Below are positions 7,737 through 16,646 of a DNA stretch of 64,000 nucleotides, one piece after another (position 1 is the first letter of the stretch; each line of letters opens with the position of its first letter). This DNA is from Ramlibacter tataouinensis TTB310. Lineage in GTDB: Bacteria; Pseudomonadota; Gammaproteobacteria; Burkholderiales; Burkholderiaceae_C. Under the pieces are notes generated by a model. It worked only from the letters and a program-made list of their open reading frames with translations. It made no database searches and was not told the DNA's origin. The translations under genes and the position numbers were made by a program. The DNA is taken from positions 3,608,001-3,672,000 of the forward strand of contig NC_015677.1 of NCBI RefSeq assembly GCF_000215705.1. Direction: 5' to 3'.

Positions 7737-9340
7737 GACCGACGGCGCAGCGTGCGGCTCAGCAGCATCACCGGGATCAGGCCGGCCAGCACCAGGGCCA
7801 GCGAGGGCAGCGCCGCCTCGCCCAGCCGCTCGTCGCGGGCCAGCTGGTAGGCCACCACGGCCAGGGTGTCGGTGTTGAATGGCCGCAGCACCATGGTGGC
7901 CGGCAGTTCCTTCATCACGTCCACGAACACCAGCAGCGCCGCCGCGGCGGCCGAGCGCCGCAGCAGGGGCCAGTGCACCCGCGCCAGCAGCCCCAGGCCG
8001 GCGGTGCCCAGCATGCGCGCCGAGTCGTCCAAGTTGCCCGGGATGCGCGCGTAGCCGCTCTGCACCGACTGCAGCGCCACCGACATGAAGCGCACCAGGT
8101 AGGCCCAGACCACGCCCAGCACCGTGCCGGTGACCCAGAACACGGTGGGACTGCCCGGTGCCGCCTGCTGCAGCCAGCCCACCGGCAGCAGCAGGCCCAC
8201 CACGATCACCGCCCCGGGAACGGCGTAGCCCAGCCCAGCCAGCCGCACCACGCCGCGCGTAAGCGTGCCGCCGCCGCTGCGCAGGCTGAAGGACAGCAGC
8301 AGGGCCAGCACCACCGCCAGAGCGGCGCTGAGGACGCCCAGGCGGATGCTGTTGAAGGCCCATTGCAGGAAACGGTCCCAGGGCAGCACCGACCAGTCCG
8401 CCGCCAGGGGCCGCAGCATGAAGCCCACCGGCAGTAAAAAGCCCAGCAGCACGGGCAGCGCGCACACGGTCCAGGCCGCGGCGGCACGCCTCCCGCGCAG
8501 CCGCACCGGCTGCGCCTCGGCCGAGCCGGCACGGCCGCCGCGCGCGGCGGCAAAGCGCAACCGCTGCTGCGCCCGGTGCTCCAGCGCCAGCAGCAGCGCC
8601 ACCACGGCCAGCAGCGTGGTGGCCAGCTGCGCCGCGGCGATGCGGTTGTCCATGGCCAGCCAGGCCTTGTAGATGCCGGTGGTGAAGGTCTGGATGCCGA
8701 AGTAGCTGGACACGCCGAAGTCGGCCAGCGTCTCCATCAGCGCCAGCGCGACGCCCGCCGCCACCGCCGGGCGCGCCAGCGGCAGCGCCACGCTGGCGAT
8801 GCGCCGCGCCAGCGGGGCGCCCAGCAGGCGGGCCGCCTCCATCAGGTGGGTGGCGCGCTCGCCCAGCGCGGCGCGGGCCAGCAGGTAGACATAGGGATAG
8901 AGCGAGAACACGAACACCAGCGCCGCGCCGGGCACGCTGCGCACCTCGGGGATGACGCGGCCCTCCAGGCCGAAGGCGGTGCGCAGCCCCGACTGCAGCG
9001 GGCCGCTGAACTGCAGGAAGTCGGTGTACGCATAGGCGACCACGTAGGCCGGCATGGCCAGCGGCAGCAGCAAGGCCCATTCGAACGCGCGGCGGCCGGG
9101 GAAGTCGAACAGGGTGACCGCCGCCGCCGTGCCCATGCCCACCAGCGCCACGCCGGCGGCGACGGCCAGGCACAGCACCAGGCTGGTGACCGCGTAGTCC
9201 GGCAGCACCGTGGCCGCCATCTCGCGCAGGATCGAGGCGCTGGGCCCATCCCACTGCAGCCAGGCCGCCAGCACGCCCGCCACCGGCAGCACCAGCAGCA
9301 GGCCGAGCAGCAGCAGCAGCAGGTCATGGAGCCGGCGCAT
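7733..9340 (-). CDS. Ferric iron ABC transporter permease (FbpB-type, two fused permease domains)
   Basis: A 535-residue inner-membrane protein with about twelve hydrophobic segments arranged as two binding-protein-dependent permease domains. EAA-loop-like stretches occur in both halves (EAARLLGAPLARR, and later DSARMLGTAGLG). This fused layout is typical of Fe(III) importers of the FbpB/SfuB/HitB type. It is divergent from its ATPase gene, with a Fur-box-like site between them. The ATG at 9340 (MRRLHDLL) is preferred to an in-frame ATG at 9382 lying inside that site. No substrate-binding protein gene is adjacent. Confidence 0.87.
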   Translation of the reverse strand: MRRLHDLLLLLLGLLLVLPVAGVLAAWLQWDGPSASILREMAATVLPDYAVTSLVLCLAVAAGVALVGMGTAAAVTLFDFPGRRAFEWALLLPLAMPAYVVAYAYTDFLQFSGPLQSGLRTAFGLEGRVIPEVRSVPGAALVFVFSLYPYVYLLARAALGERATHLMEAARLLGAPLARRIASVALPLARPAVAAGVALALMETLADFGVSSYFGIQTFTTGIYKAWLAMDNRIAAAQLATTLLAVVALLLALEHRAQQRLRFAAARGGRAGSAEAQPVRLRGRRAAAAWTVCALPVLLGFLLPVGFMLRPLAADWSVLPWDRFLQWAFNSIRLGVLSAALAVVLALLLSFSLRSGGGTLTRGVVRLAGLGYAVPGAVIVVGLLLPVGWLQQAAPGSPTVFWVTGTVLGVVWAYLVRFMSVALQSVQSGYARIPGNLDDSARMLGTAGLGLLARVHWPLLRRSAAAAALLVFVDVMKELPATMVLRPFNTDTLAVVAYQLARDERLGEAALPSLALVLAGLIPVMLLSRTLRRRS

Positions 9341-9361
9341 GAAAGATGGTGGAGTGTCGAT

Positions 9362-9380
9362 GCAAATGAGAATTGTAAGC
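9362..9380. promoter_or_regulatory. Fur box candidate between divergent iron-transport genes
   Basis: GCAAATGAGAATTGTAAGC matches the 19-bp Fur consensus GATAATGATAATCATTATC at 12 of 19 positions, including the central GA-AAT core. GATGC and GCATC arms at 9359-9363 and 9379-9383 flank it. It lies between the permease start (9340, minus) and the ATPase start (9388, plus), so bound Fur could block both. The match was made by eye. Confidence 0.6.
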
Positions 9381-9387
9381 ATCTAGA

Positions 9388-10548
<1,161 letters not shown>

Positions 10549-10563
10549 GCGTCGTGAACCCTG

Positions 10564-11301
10564 CTAGCGGCGCCGCAGCGCGCCGACCGCCTCGCGCAGG
10601 TCGCCGGCCCAGGCGCGCCGGTCGCGCCCCTGGGCGCGCTGCGGCGGGCCGTAGCTCACCACCGCGGTGATGCGCGGGCCGGTGAGCGTGCGCCAAACCG
10701 AACCCAGCAGCGTATCGTCGTTGATGTAGCAGGGCGCCAGCGTGGGCAGGCCGGTGGCCGCGTCAATGAAGCTCAGGGCCACCGGCTGCACCGGCGCATC
10801 GGCGGCGATCGCCGCCTGCAGCAGGTTGCCATGGAACGGCAGCAGCGAGACGCCATCGCTGGTGGTGCCTTCCGGGAACACCGCCAGGATGTCGCCGGCG
10901 CGCAGCGCATCGGCCATCTGGTGCACCACCCGCAGCGCGTCGCGCCGCGACTCTCGCTCGATGTACAGGGTGCCCGCGCCGGTGGCCAGCCGGCCGATCA
11001 GCGGCCAGTGCCGGACGTCGGCCTTGGACACGAAGCGGCAGTGCCGCGCCGCATGCAGCACCGGGATGTCGAGCCAGGAGATGTGGTTGGACACCAGCAG
11101 CAGCGGCCCGTGCCCCGGCGGCCGGCCGCGCAGCTCCAGGCCCACGTCCAGGCATTCGAGCAGCCGGCCCGCCCAGCGCTGCACCTCCAGCTTGCGCCCG
11201 GCCGGCGACAGGCGAGGGAAGCGCAGCATGATGGTCAGCAGGCCCGCCACGGCATGCGCCAGTGCCCGCAGCAGCTTCCAGGCGGCCCCCAGTGCCTTCA
11301 T
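10564..11301 (-). CDS. plsC: 1-acyl-sn-glycerol-3-phosphate acyltransferase (PlsC family)
   Basis: A 245-residue membrane-associated acyltransferase with the catalytic NHISWLD (72-78, the NHxxxxD motif), the substrate-binding FPEGTTS (141-147), and an N-terminal amphipathic/hydrophobic segment (residues 8-25). It acylates lysophosphatidic acid to phosphatidic acid in phospholipid synthesis. Its ATG overlaps the stop of the upstream pyrC' gene by four bases (ATGA), so it is the last gene of the yqgE-pyr operon. Bacteria often hold several PlsC paralogues, so this need not be the main housekeeping copy. Confidence 0.88.
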   Translation of the reverse strand: MKALGAAWKLLRALAHAVAGLLTIMLRFPRLSPAGRKLEVQRWAGRLLECLDVGLELRGRPPGHGPLLLVSNHISWLDIPVLHAARHCRFVSKADVRHWPLIGRLATGAGTLYIERESRRDALRVVHQMADALRAGDILAVFPEGTTSDGVSLLPFHGNLLQAAIAADAPVQPVALSFIDAATGLPTLAPCYINDDTLLGSVWRTLTGPRITAVVSYGPPQRAQGRDRRAWAGDLREAVGALRRR

Positions 11302-12611
11302 CCGCGCTGGGCCTGCTGCCGGTCCTCGTAGGCCAGCTGCCCGGCGACGATGGTGCAGCGCACGCGGCCCGGCAGCTCGTAGCCGGTGAACGGCGTGTGC
11401 TTGCCCTGGCTGCGCAGGGCGCCGTCGCTCACCGTCCACGCGGCCTGCGGGTCCAGCACGCAGACGTCGGCCACGCCGCCCTCGACCAGCTGGCCGCAGC
11501 TGGCCGAAAGCAGGCCCAGCGAGGTGCCCAGCACGCGCGCCGGCTCGCTGGTCACCACCGCCAGCGCGCGCGTGAGTCCGGCCCCGCTGTCCTGGCCCCA
11601 CTTGAGCGCCAGGCTCAGCAGCAGCTCCAGCCCCGTGGCCCCGGGCTCGGCCTCGGCGAACGGCAGGGTCTTGGCGTCCTCGTCCACCGGCGTGTGGTCG
11701 GACACCAGCGCGTCCAGGGTGCCGTCGGCCAGCGCCTCGCGCAGCGCATCGCGGTCGCGCTGCTGGCGCACCGGCGGGTTCAGCCGCAACCGGCTGTCGA
11801 AGTAGCCGATGTCGGCATCGGTCAGGTGCAGCGAGTTGATGCTGGCGTCGCAGGTCACCGGCAGGCCGGCGTCCTTGGCCTGGCGCACCAGCTGCAGGCC
11901 GGCCGCGCTGCTGATGCGGCACAGGTGCACGCGCGCGCCGGTGGCCTTCATCAGCTCGAAGATGGTGTGCAGCGCGATGGTTTCGGCCGCCACCGGCACG
12001 CCGGCCAGGCCCAGGCGCGTGGCCAGCGGACCGCTGGCGGCGACGCCCTTGCCCAGGTGCAGCTCCTGCGGCCGCAGCCACACGGTGTAGCCATAGGTGG
12101 CGGCGTACTGCAGGGCGCGCTGCAGCACCTGGGTGTTGACCAGCGCCACCTCGGCCTGGCCGAAGCCCACGCAGCCGGCCTCGGTGAGCTCGGCCATCTC
12201 GGTCAGCACCTCGCCGGCCAGCCCGCGCGTCAGCGCGCCCAGCGGGAACACCCGCGCCTGGTGCAGCTTCTCGGCGCGCATCTTGAGCATCTCCACCAGG
12301 CCGGGCTCGTCCAGCACCGGGTCGGTGTCGGGCGGGCACACCAGGCTGGTCACGCCGCCGGCCACCGCCGCCGCCATCTCGCTCTCCAGCATGCCCTCGT
12401 GCTCGTGGCCGGGCTCGCGAAGGCGCACCGCCAGGTCCACCAGGCCCGGCGCGACGATGCAGCCAGTGGCGTCGAGGGTCCTGCTCGGGGCGAAGCCGGC
12501 GGGGATGTTCTTGATGCCCACCACCCGGCCCGCGGCCAGGGCGACGTCGCACCGCTCGTCGAAATTGCGGGCCGGGTCGATGACGCGGCCGTTCTTGATC
12601 AGGATCTTCAT
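11298..12611 (-). CDS. pyrX: Dihydroorotase-like protein PyrC' (probably non-catalytic)
   Basis: A 437-residue amidohydrolase-fold protein aligned with class I dihydroorotases (VAPGLVD near residue 55, C-terminal GKHTPFTGYELPG). The metal-binding His-x-His that normally follows GLVD is replaced: the text reads GLVDLAVRLREPG, Ala and Arg in place of both histidines, and the later DHAPH-type motif reads SDHTPVDED. This is the pattern of PyrC'/PyrX, an inactive dihydroorotase homologue that assembles with aspartate carbamoyltransferase in pseudomonads and relatives. It starts 9 bases after pyrB, which fits that role. A catalytic dihydroorotase should be encoded elsewhere. Confidence 0.9.
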   Translation of the reverse strand: MKILIKNGRVIDPARNFDERCDVALAAGRVVGIKNIPAGFAPSRTLDATGCIVAPGLVDLAVRLREPGHEHEGMLESEMAAAVAGGVTSLVCPPDTDPVLDEPGLVEMLKMRAEKLHQARVFPLGALTRGLAGEVLTEMAELTEAGCVGFGQAEVALVNTQVLQRALQYAATYGYTVWLRPQELHLGKGVAASGPLATRLGLAGVPVAAETIALHTIFELMKATGARVHLCRISSAAGLQLVRQAKDAGLPVTCDASINSLHLTDADIGYFDSRLRLNPPVRQQRDRDALREALADGTLDALVSDHTPVDEDAKTLPFAEAEPGATGLELLLSLALKWGQDSGAGLTRALAVVTSEPARVLGTSLGLLSASCGQLVEGGVADVCVLDPQAAWTVSDGALRSQGKHTPFTGYELPGRVRCTIVAGQLAYEDRQQAQRG

Positions 12612-12620
12612 GGGTGCTGG

Positions 12621-13583
12621 TCAGGCCTCGTTGCCGGCCACGATGCTCATCACGGCCATGCGCACGGCGATGCCGAAGGTCACCTGCGGCAGGATCACGC
12701 TCTGCTTGCCGTCGACCACCGCCGAGTCGATCTCCACGCCGCGGTTGATGGGGCCGGGGTGCATGACGATGGCGTCGGGCTTGGCCAGCCGCAGCTTCTC
12801 GGGCGTCAGGCCGAAGCTCTTGAAGAACTCCTGCGAGGAAGGCAGCAGCGCCCCGCTCATGCGCTCGTTCTGCAGTCTGAGCATGATCACCACGTCGCAG
12901 CCGCGGATGCCCTCCTCCAGGTTGTGGAACACGCGCACGCCCATGCTGGCCATGTCGCCGGGCACCAGGGTCTTGGGGCCGACCACCCGCACCTCGGCGC
13001 AGCCCAGCGTGGTCAGCGCGTGGATGTCCGAGCGCGCCACGCGCGAGTGCAGCACGTCGCCCACGATGGCGACCGTGAGGTTGGAGAAGTCGCGCTTGTA
13101 GTGCCGGATGGTGTACATGTCCAGCAGGCCCTGGGTCGGGTGCGCGTGGCGGCCGTCGCCGGCGTTGATCACGTGCACGTGCGGCGCGACGTGCCGCGCG
13201 ATCAGGTAGGGCGCGCCGGACTCGCTGTGCCGCACCACGAACAGGTCGGCCGCCATCGCCGACAGGTTGGCGATGGTGTCCAGCAGCGACTCGCCCTTGG
13301 CCGCCGAGGAGCGCGCGATGTCCAGGTTGATCACGTCGGCCGACAGCCGGGTGGCCGCGATCTCGAAGGTGGTGCGGGTGCGGGTGCTGTTCTCGAAGAA
13401 CAGGTTGAACACGCTCTTGCCGCGCAGCAGCGGCACCTTCTTGACCTCGCGGTCGTTGACGCTGACGAAACTGGAGGCGGTGTCCAGGATGTGGGTCATG
13501 ATCTCGCGCGGCAGGCCCTCCACCGACAGCAGGTGGATCAGCTCGCCGTTCTTGTTCAGTTGCGGGTTGCGGCGCGCCAGCAT
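12621..13583 (-). CDS. pyrB: Aspartate carbamoyltransferase catalytic subunit
   Basis: A 320-residue enzyme that joins carbamoyl phosphate and aspartate in the first committed step of pyrimidine synthesis. Carbamoyl-phosphate site STRTR at residues 66-70 ([13 protein letters not shown]), conserved HPTQ at 148-151, and an aspartate-domain [10 protein letters not shown] near the C-terminus. It lies one base after pyrR and just before pyrC'. The trio matches the ATCase class in which PyrB and an inactive PyrC' form a dodecamer rather than pairing with PyrI. Confidence 0.96.
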   Translation of the reverse strand: MLARRNPQLNKNGELIHLLSVEGLPREIMTHILDTASSFVSVNDREVKKVPLLRGKSVFNLFFENSTRTRTTFEIAATRLSADVINLDIARSSAAKGESLLDTIANLSAMAADLFVVRHSESGAPYLIARHVAPHVHVINAGDGRHAHPTQGLLDMYTIRHYKRDFSNLTVAIVGDVLHSRVARSDIHALTTLGCAEVRVVGPKTLVPGDMASMGVRVFHNLEEGIRGCDVVIMLRLQNERMSGALLPSSQEFFKSFGLTPEKLRLAKPDAIVMHPGPINRGVEIDSAVVDGKQSVILPQVTFGIAVRMAVMSIVAGNEA

Positions 13584-13584
13584 G

Positions 13585-14088
13585 TCAGGCTCGCCCTTCC
13601 ACGCGGAAGCTGAACACGCCCGCGTCGCTGCGCGCCAGCGCCAGCGACTGGCTCTCGGGCAGGGCCACGCGCGCCGCCGCGAAGTCGGCCTGCACCGGCA
13701 GCTCGCGCCCGCCGCGGTCCACCAGCACCGCCAGCTTGACGCCGGCCGGCCGACCGTAGTCGAACAGCTCGTTGAGCACGGCGCGGATGGTGCGGCCGGT
13801 GTAGAGCACGTCGTCCAGCAGCACGATGTGGGCGCCGTTGACGTCGAAGCCCAGCTGTGTCTGGCTGCCGGTGCCGGCCAGGCCACGCTGGGCGAAGTCG
13901 TCGCGGTGCATGGCCGACGAAAGGGTGCCAGCGCTGCCCGGCAGGCCCAGGTCCTGCTGCAGCCGCTGCGCCAGCCAGGCGCCGCCCGAGGCCACGCCCG
14001 CCAGCCGGCCGTCCGGCGGCAGCAGGCCGCGCACGCCGCGCAGCAGCTCGCGGTACAGCGCCTCTGCGTCGAGGGCCAGTTGGGTCAT
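13585..14088 (-). CDS. pyrR: PyrR: uracil phosphoribosyltransferase / pyrimidine operon regulator
   Basis: A 167-residue type I phosphoribosyltransferase fold with the PRPP-binding motif [12 protein letters not shown] at residues 89-100. PyrR proteins have uracil phosphoribosyltransferase activity and, in Gram-positive bacteria, control pyr attenuation; in proteobacteria the regulatory role is less clear. The ATG overlaps the ruvX stop by four bases (ATGA), and pyrB follows one base after its own stop. I see no PyrR-type attenuator in the operon, as the gaps here are too short to hold one. Confidence 0.92.
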   Translation of the reverse strand: MTQLALDAEALYRELLRGVRGLLPPDGRLAGVASGGAWLAQRLQQDLGLPGSAGTLSSAMHRDDFAQRGLAGTGSQTQLGFDVNGAHIVLLDDVLYTGRTIRAVLNELFDYGRPAGVKLAVLVDRGGRELPVQADFAAARVALPESQSLALARSDAGVFSFRVEGRA

Positions 14089-14495
14089 TCGATACTCCTC
14101 AAGAACTGTTCCAGGATCACGCAGGCGGCGCCGGCGTCCGCATCCGCGCTGCCGGCGGCCAGCGCCTCGACGGTGCTGTAGCGCTCGTCGACCTCGTACA
14201 CGGGCAGCTGCAGCAGCGCTCGCAACTGGCGGGCGAACCTGCGCGCGCGGGCCGTATTCTCGTGGCTGGCGCCGTCGGGATGGAACGGCACGCCCACCAC
14301 CAGCGCGTCGGGCTGCCACTCGCGCACCCGCGCCTGCACCTCGCGCAATCGCGCCTGGCCCTCGGCCCGGATGGTGCGCTGCGGCGTCGCGCTGCGCAGC
14401 AGCCGGTTGCCGCTGGCCACGCCGGTGCGCTTGGCGCCGAAATCGAAAGCGAGGAAGGTTTGGAGGTGGGACGGGACGCCGGGCGCTGCCGCCAT
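14085..14495 (-). CDS. ruvX: Putative pre-16S rRNA nuclease YqgF/RuvX
   Basis: A 136-residue RNase H-like protein with the first catalytic aspartate in FDFGAKRTGVA (Asp18), a central VVGVPFHPDG strand and a C-terminal YEVDERYST. YqgF is implicated in 16S rRNA 5'-end maturation, with an older name as a Holliday junction resolvase. Its ATG shares one base with the yqgE stop, and its stop overlaps the pyrR ATG by four bases. The yqgE-yqgF pairing is conserved across proteobacteria, which supports both calls. Confidence 0.92.
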   Translation of the reverse strand: MAAAPGVPSHLQTFLAFDFGAKRTGVASGNRLLRSATPQRTIRAEGQARLREVQARVREWQPDALVVGVPFHPDGASHENTARARRFARQLRALLQLPVYEVDERYSTVEALAAGSADADAGAACVILEQFLRSIE

Positions 14496-15094
14496 CACGC
14501 GTGCCCCGCCTCGGGCGACAGCGTCCAGGCCTGCAGGCCCAGCAGCGACAGCGCCTTGTCGTAGCGCTCCTGCACCGGCGTGTCGAAGATGACGCTGGCG
14601 TCGGCGCCCACGGTCAGCCAGCTGTTCTCGGCCAGCTCGGTCTCCAGCTGGCCCTCGCCCCATTGCGAGTAGCCCAGCGAGACCAGCACCTTGCGCGGGC
14701 CCGCGCCGGTGGATAGCGCCTCCAGCACGTCCTTGGAGGTGGTCATCTCCAGCCCGCCCGGGATGGTCATGGTGGAGGCGTACACCGGCTCCTCGGGCGT
14801 GGCCTCGCCGGTGAACACCGCCTCGTGCAGCACGAAGCCGCGCTCGGTGGCCACCGGGCCGCCCTGGAACACCGGCACCGAGGCCAGGTCCTCGCGCGCC
14901 AGCGGCAGGTCCACCTTGTCGAACAGGTTCTTCAGGTTGATGTCGGTGGGCTTGTTGATCACCAGCCCCAGCGCGCCGCGGGCGCTGTGCTCGCACAGGT
15001 AGACCACGCTGCGCGCGAAGGCTTCGTCCTGCAGCCCCGGCATGGCGATCAGGAAATGATGCGTCAGATTGATCGGCTCGGCATCGGAGGGCAT
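14495..15094 (-). CDS. yqgE: YqgE/AlgH family protein
   Basis: A 199-residue protein with the family landmarks: an N-terminal FLIAMPGLQDEAFARSV, then YLCEH, GLVINKP, GGPV and SLGYSQWGEGQLE. The function is poorly defined (named AlgH from an alginate link in Pseudomonas). It is the first gene of a six-gene minus-strand operon (yqgE-ruvX-pyrR-pyrB-pyrC'-plsC), divergent from the photolyase gene across only 33 bases, so the two promoters must overlap. Confidence 0.93.
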   Translation of the reverse strand: MPSDAEPINLTHHFLIAMPGLQDEAFARSVVYLCEHSARGALGLVINKPTDINLKNLFDKVDLPLAREDLASVPVFQGGPVATERGFVLHEAVFTGEATPEEPVYASTMTIPGGLEMTTSKDVLEALSTGAGPRKVLVSLGYSQWGEGQLETELAENSWLTVGADASVIFDTPVQERYDKALSLLGLQAWTLSPEAGHA

Positions 15095-15127
15095 GATGGG
15101 CCGATTTTACGAGCCTTGCCGGCCGCC

Positions 15128-16621
15128 ATGGACAAGAACTACCCCGCCGGGCTGATGTGGTTCCGCCGCGACCTGCGGTCCCATGACAACGCCGCCCTCT
15201 TCCGCGCGCTCAAGGCCTGCCGCCAGGTGCACTGCGTGTTCGTCTTCGACACCGGGATCCTGGATGCGCTGCCGAGGCAGGACCGGCGGGTGGAATTCAT
15301 CCGCGAGTCTCTGGTGGAGCTGGACGCGGCCCTGCGCGCGGCGGCGCAGGACCAAGGCGCCGGCCTGATCGTGCGCCATGCGGCGGCCCGCCAGGAGATC
15401 CCCCGCCTGGCCCGCGAGCTGGGCGTGCAGGCGGTCTTCGCCAACCACGACTACGAACCGCAGGCGCTGGCACGGGACGCGGCGGTGCGCGGGGCGCTGG
15501 CCGACGCCGGCATCGCGCTGCACACCTACAAGGACCAGGCGATCTTCGAACGCAGCGAGGTCCTGACCCAGGCCGGCAAGCCGTACGCCGTGTTCACGCC
15601 CTACAAGAACGCCTGGCTGGCCAAGGCGGATGCCTTCTTCCTGAGCTCCTACCCGGTGCAGGCGTACGCGGCCGCTTTGGCGCCTCGGCCGACTCCGCAC
15701 CGGCAGCCGGTGCCCGCGCTTGCACAGCTGGGCTTCGAGCGCAGCAACCTGTCGGAATTGCCGCTGCCGGTAGGGATGAGCGGCGGCCGGGCCCTGTTCG
15801 AGGAATTCCGCGGGCGCATGGGCGGCTATCACCAGAGCCGCGACTTCCCGGCGGTGCGCGGCCCCAGCTACCTCAGCGTCCACCTGCGCTTCGGCACCGT
15901 GTCGATCCGCGAGCTGGCGCGCACGGCCCATGGGCTGGCGCAGGACGGCGATGCCGGCGCCACCACCTGGCTCAGCGAGCTGATCTGGCGCGATTTCTAT
16001 TTCCAGGTGCTGGCGAACTTCCCGCACGTGGTGGACGAATCCGGCCAGGGCCACAGCTTCCGGCGCGAGTACGACGCCATCGCCTTCGAACGCGGCGCGC
16101 ACGCCGATGAACTGTTCGCCGCCTGGTGCGAAGGCCGCACCGGCTACCCGCTGGTGGACGCGGCCATGCTGCAGCTGAACCAGACCGGCTACATGCACAA
16201 CCGGCTGCGCATGGTCACGGCCAGCTTCCTGTGCAAGGACCTGGGGATCGCCTGGCAGCGCGGCGAGCGCTACTTCGCCCTGCAGCTCAACGATTACGAC
16301 CTGTCGGCCAACAACGGTGGCTGGCAGTGGGCCAGCTCGTCCGGCTGCGACGCGCAGCCGTACTTCCGCATCTTCAACCCGGTCAGCCAGAGCCGCAAGT
16401 TCGATCCCGAGGGCCGGTTCATCCTGAAGTACCTGCCGCAGCTGGCCGGTCTGCCGGAGGCCGTGCTGCATGCGCCCTGGACTGCCTCGCCGGTGGAACT
16501 GGCCGCGGCCGGTCTGGCCCTGGGCCGCGACTATCCCGCCCCCGTGGTGGACCACGAAGCGGCACGCGAGCAGACGCTGCGCCGCTATGCCGTGGTGAAA
16601 AAGGGCGCGGCCGGGGCGTAG
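15128..16621 (+). CDS. phrB: Deoxyribodipyrimidine photolyase (class I CPD)
   Basis: A 497-residue flavoprotein with an N-terminal photolyase domain (MWFRRDLRSHDN at 10-21) and a C-terminal FAD-binding domain containing LIWRDFYFQV, MHNRLRMVTASFL and the NNGGWQWASSSGCD segment. It uses blue light and FADH- to split cyclobutane pyrimidine dimers; the antenna is probably methenyl-tetrahydrofolate. The length is normal and no key aromatic motif is missing. The ATG at 15128 gives the expected N-terminus; the frame is open further upstream only across the antisense strand of yqgE. It is convergent with chpA, 25 bases apart. Confidence 0.95.
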   Translation: MDKNYPAGLMWFRRDLRSHDNAALFRALKACRQVHCVFVFDTGILDALPRQDRRVEFIRESLVELDAALRAAAQDQGAGLIVRHAAARQEIPRLARELGVQAVFANHDYEPQALARDAAVRGALADAGIALHTYKDQAIFERSEVLTQAGKPYAVFTPYKNAWLAKADAFFLSSYPVQAYAAALAPRPTPHRQPVPALAQLGFERSNLSELPLPVGMSGGRALFEEFRGRMGGYHQSRDFPAVRGPSYLSVHLRFGTVSIRELARTAHGLAQDGDAGATTWLSELIWRDFYFQVLANFPHVVDESGQGHSFRREYDAIAFERGAHADELFAAWCEGRTGYPLVDAAMLQLNQTGYMHNRLRMVTASFLCKDLGIAWQRGERYFALQLNDYDLSANNGGWQWASSSGCDAQPYFRIFNPVSQSRKFDPEGRFILKYLPQLAGLPEAVLHAPWTASPVELAAAGLALGRDYPAPVVDHEAAREQTLRRYAVVKKGAAGA

Positions 16622-16646
16622 CCGAGGGGCTCGCCCGGCCTGTCCC

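Noticed and set aside
7344..9254. Upstream in-frame extension of the sugar dehydrogenase to over 1000 residues
   Set aside because: The extra part is antisense/out-of-frame permease sequence, and a perfect lipoprotein signal with Shine-Dalgarno starts at 7343.
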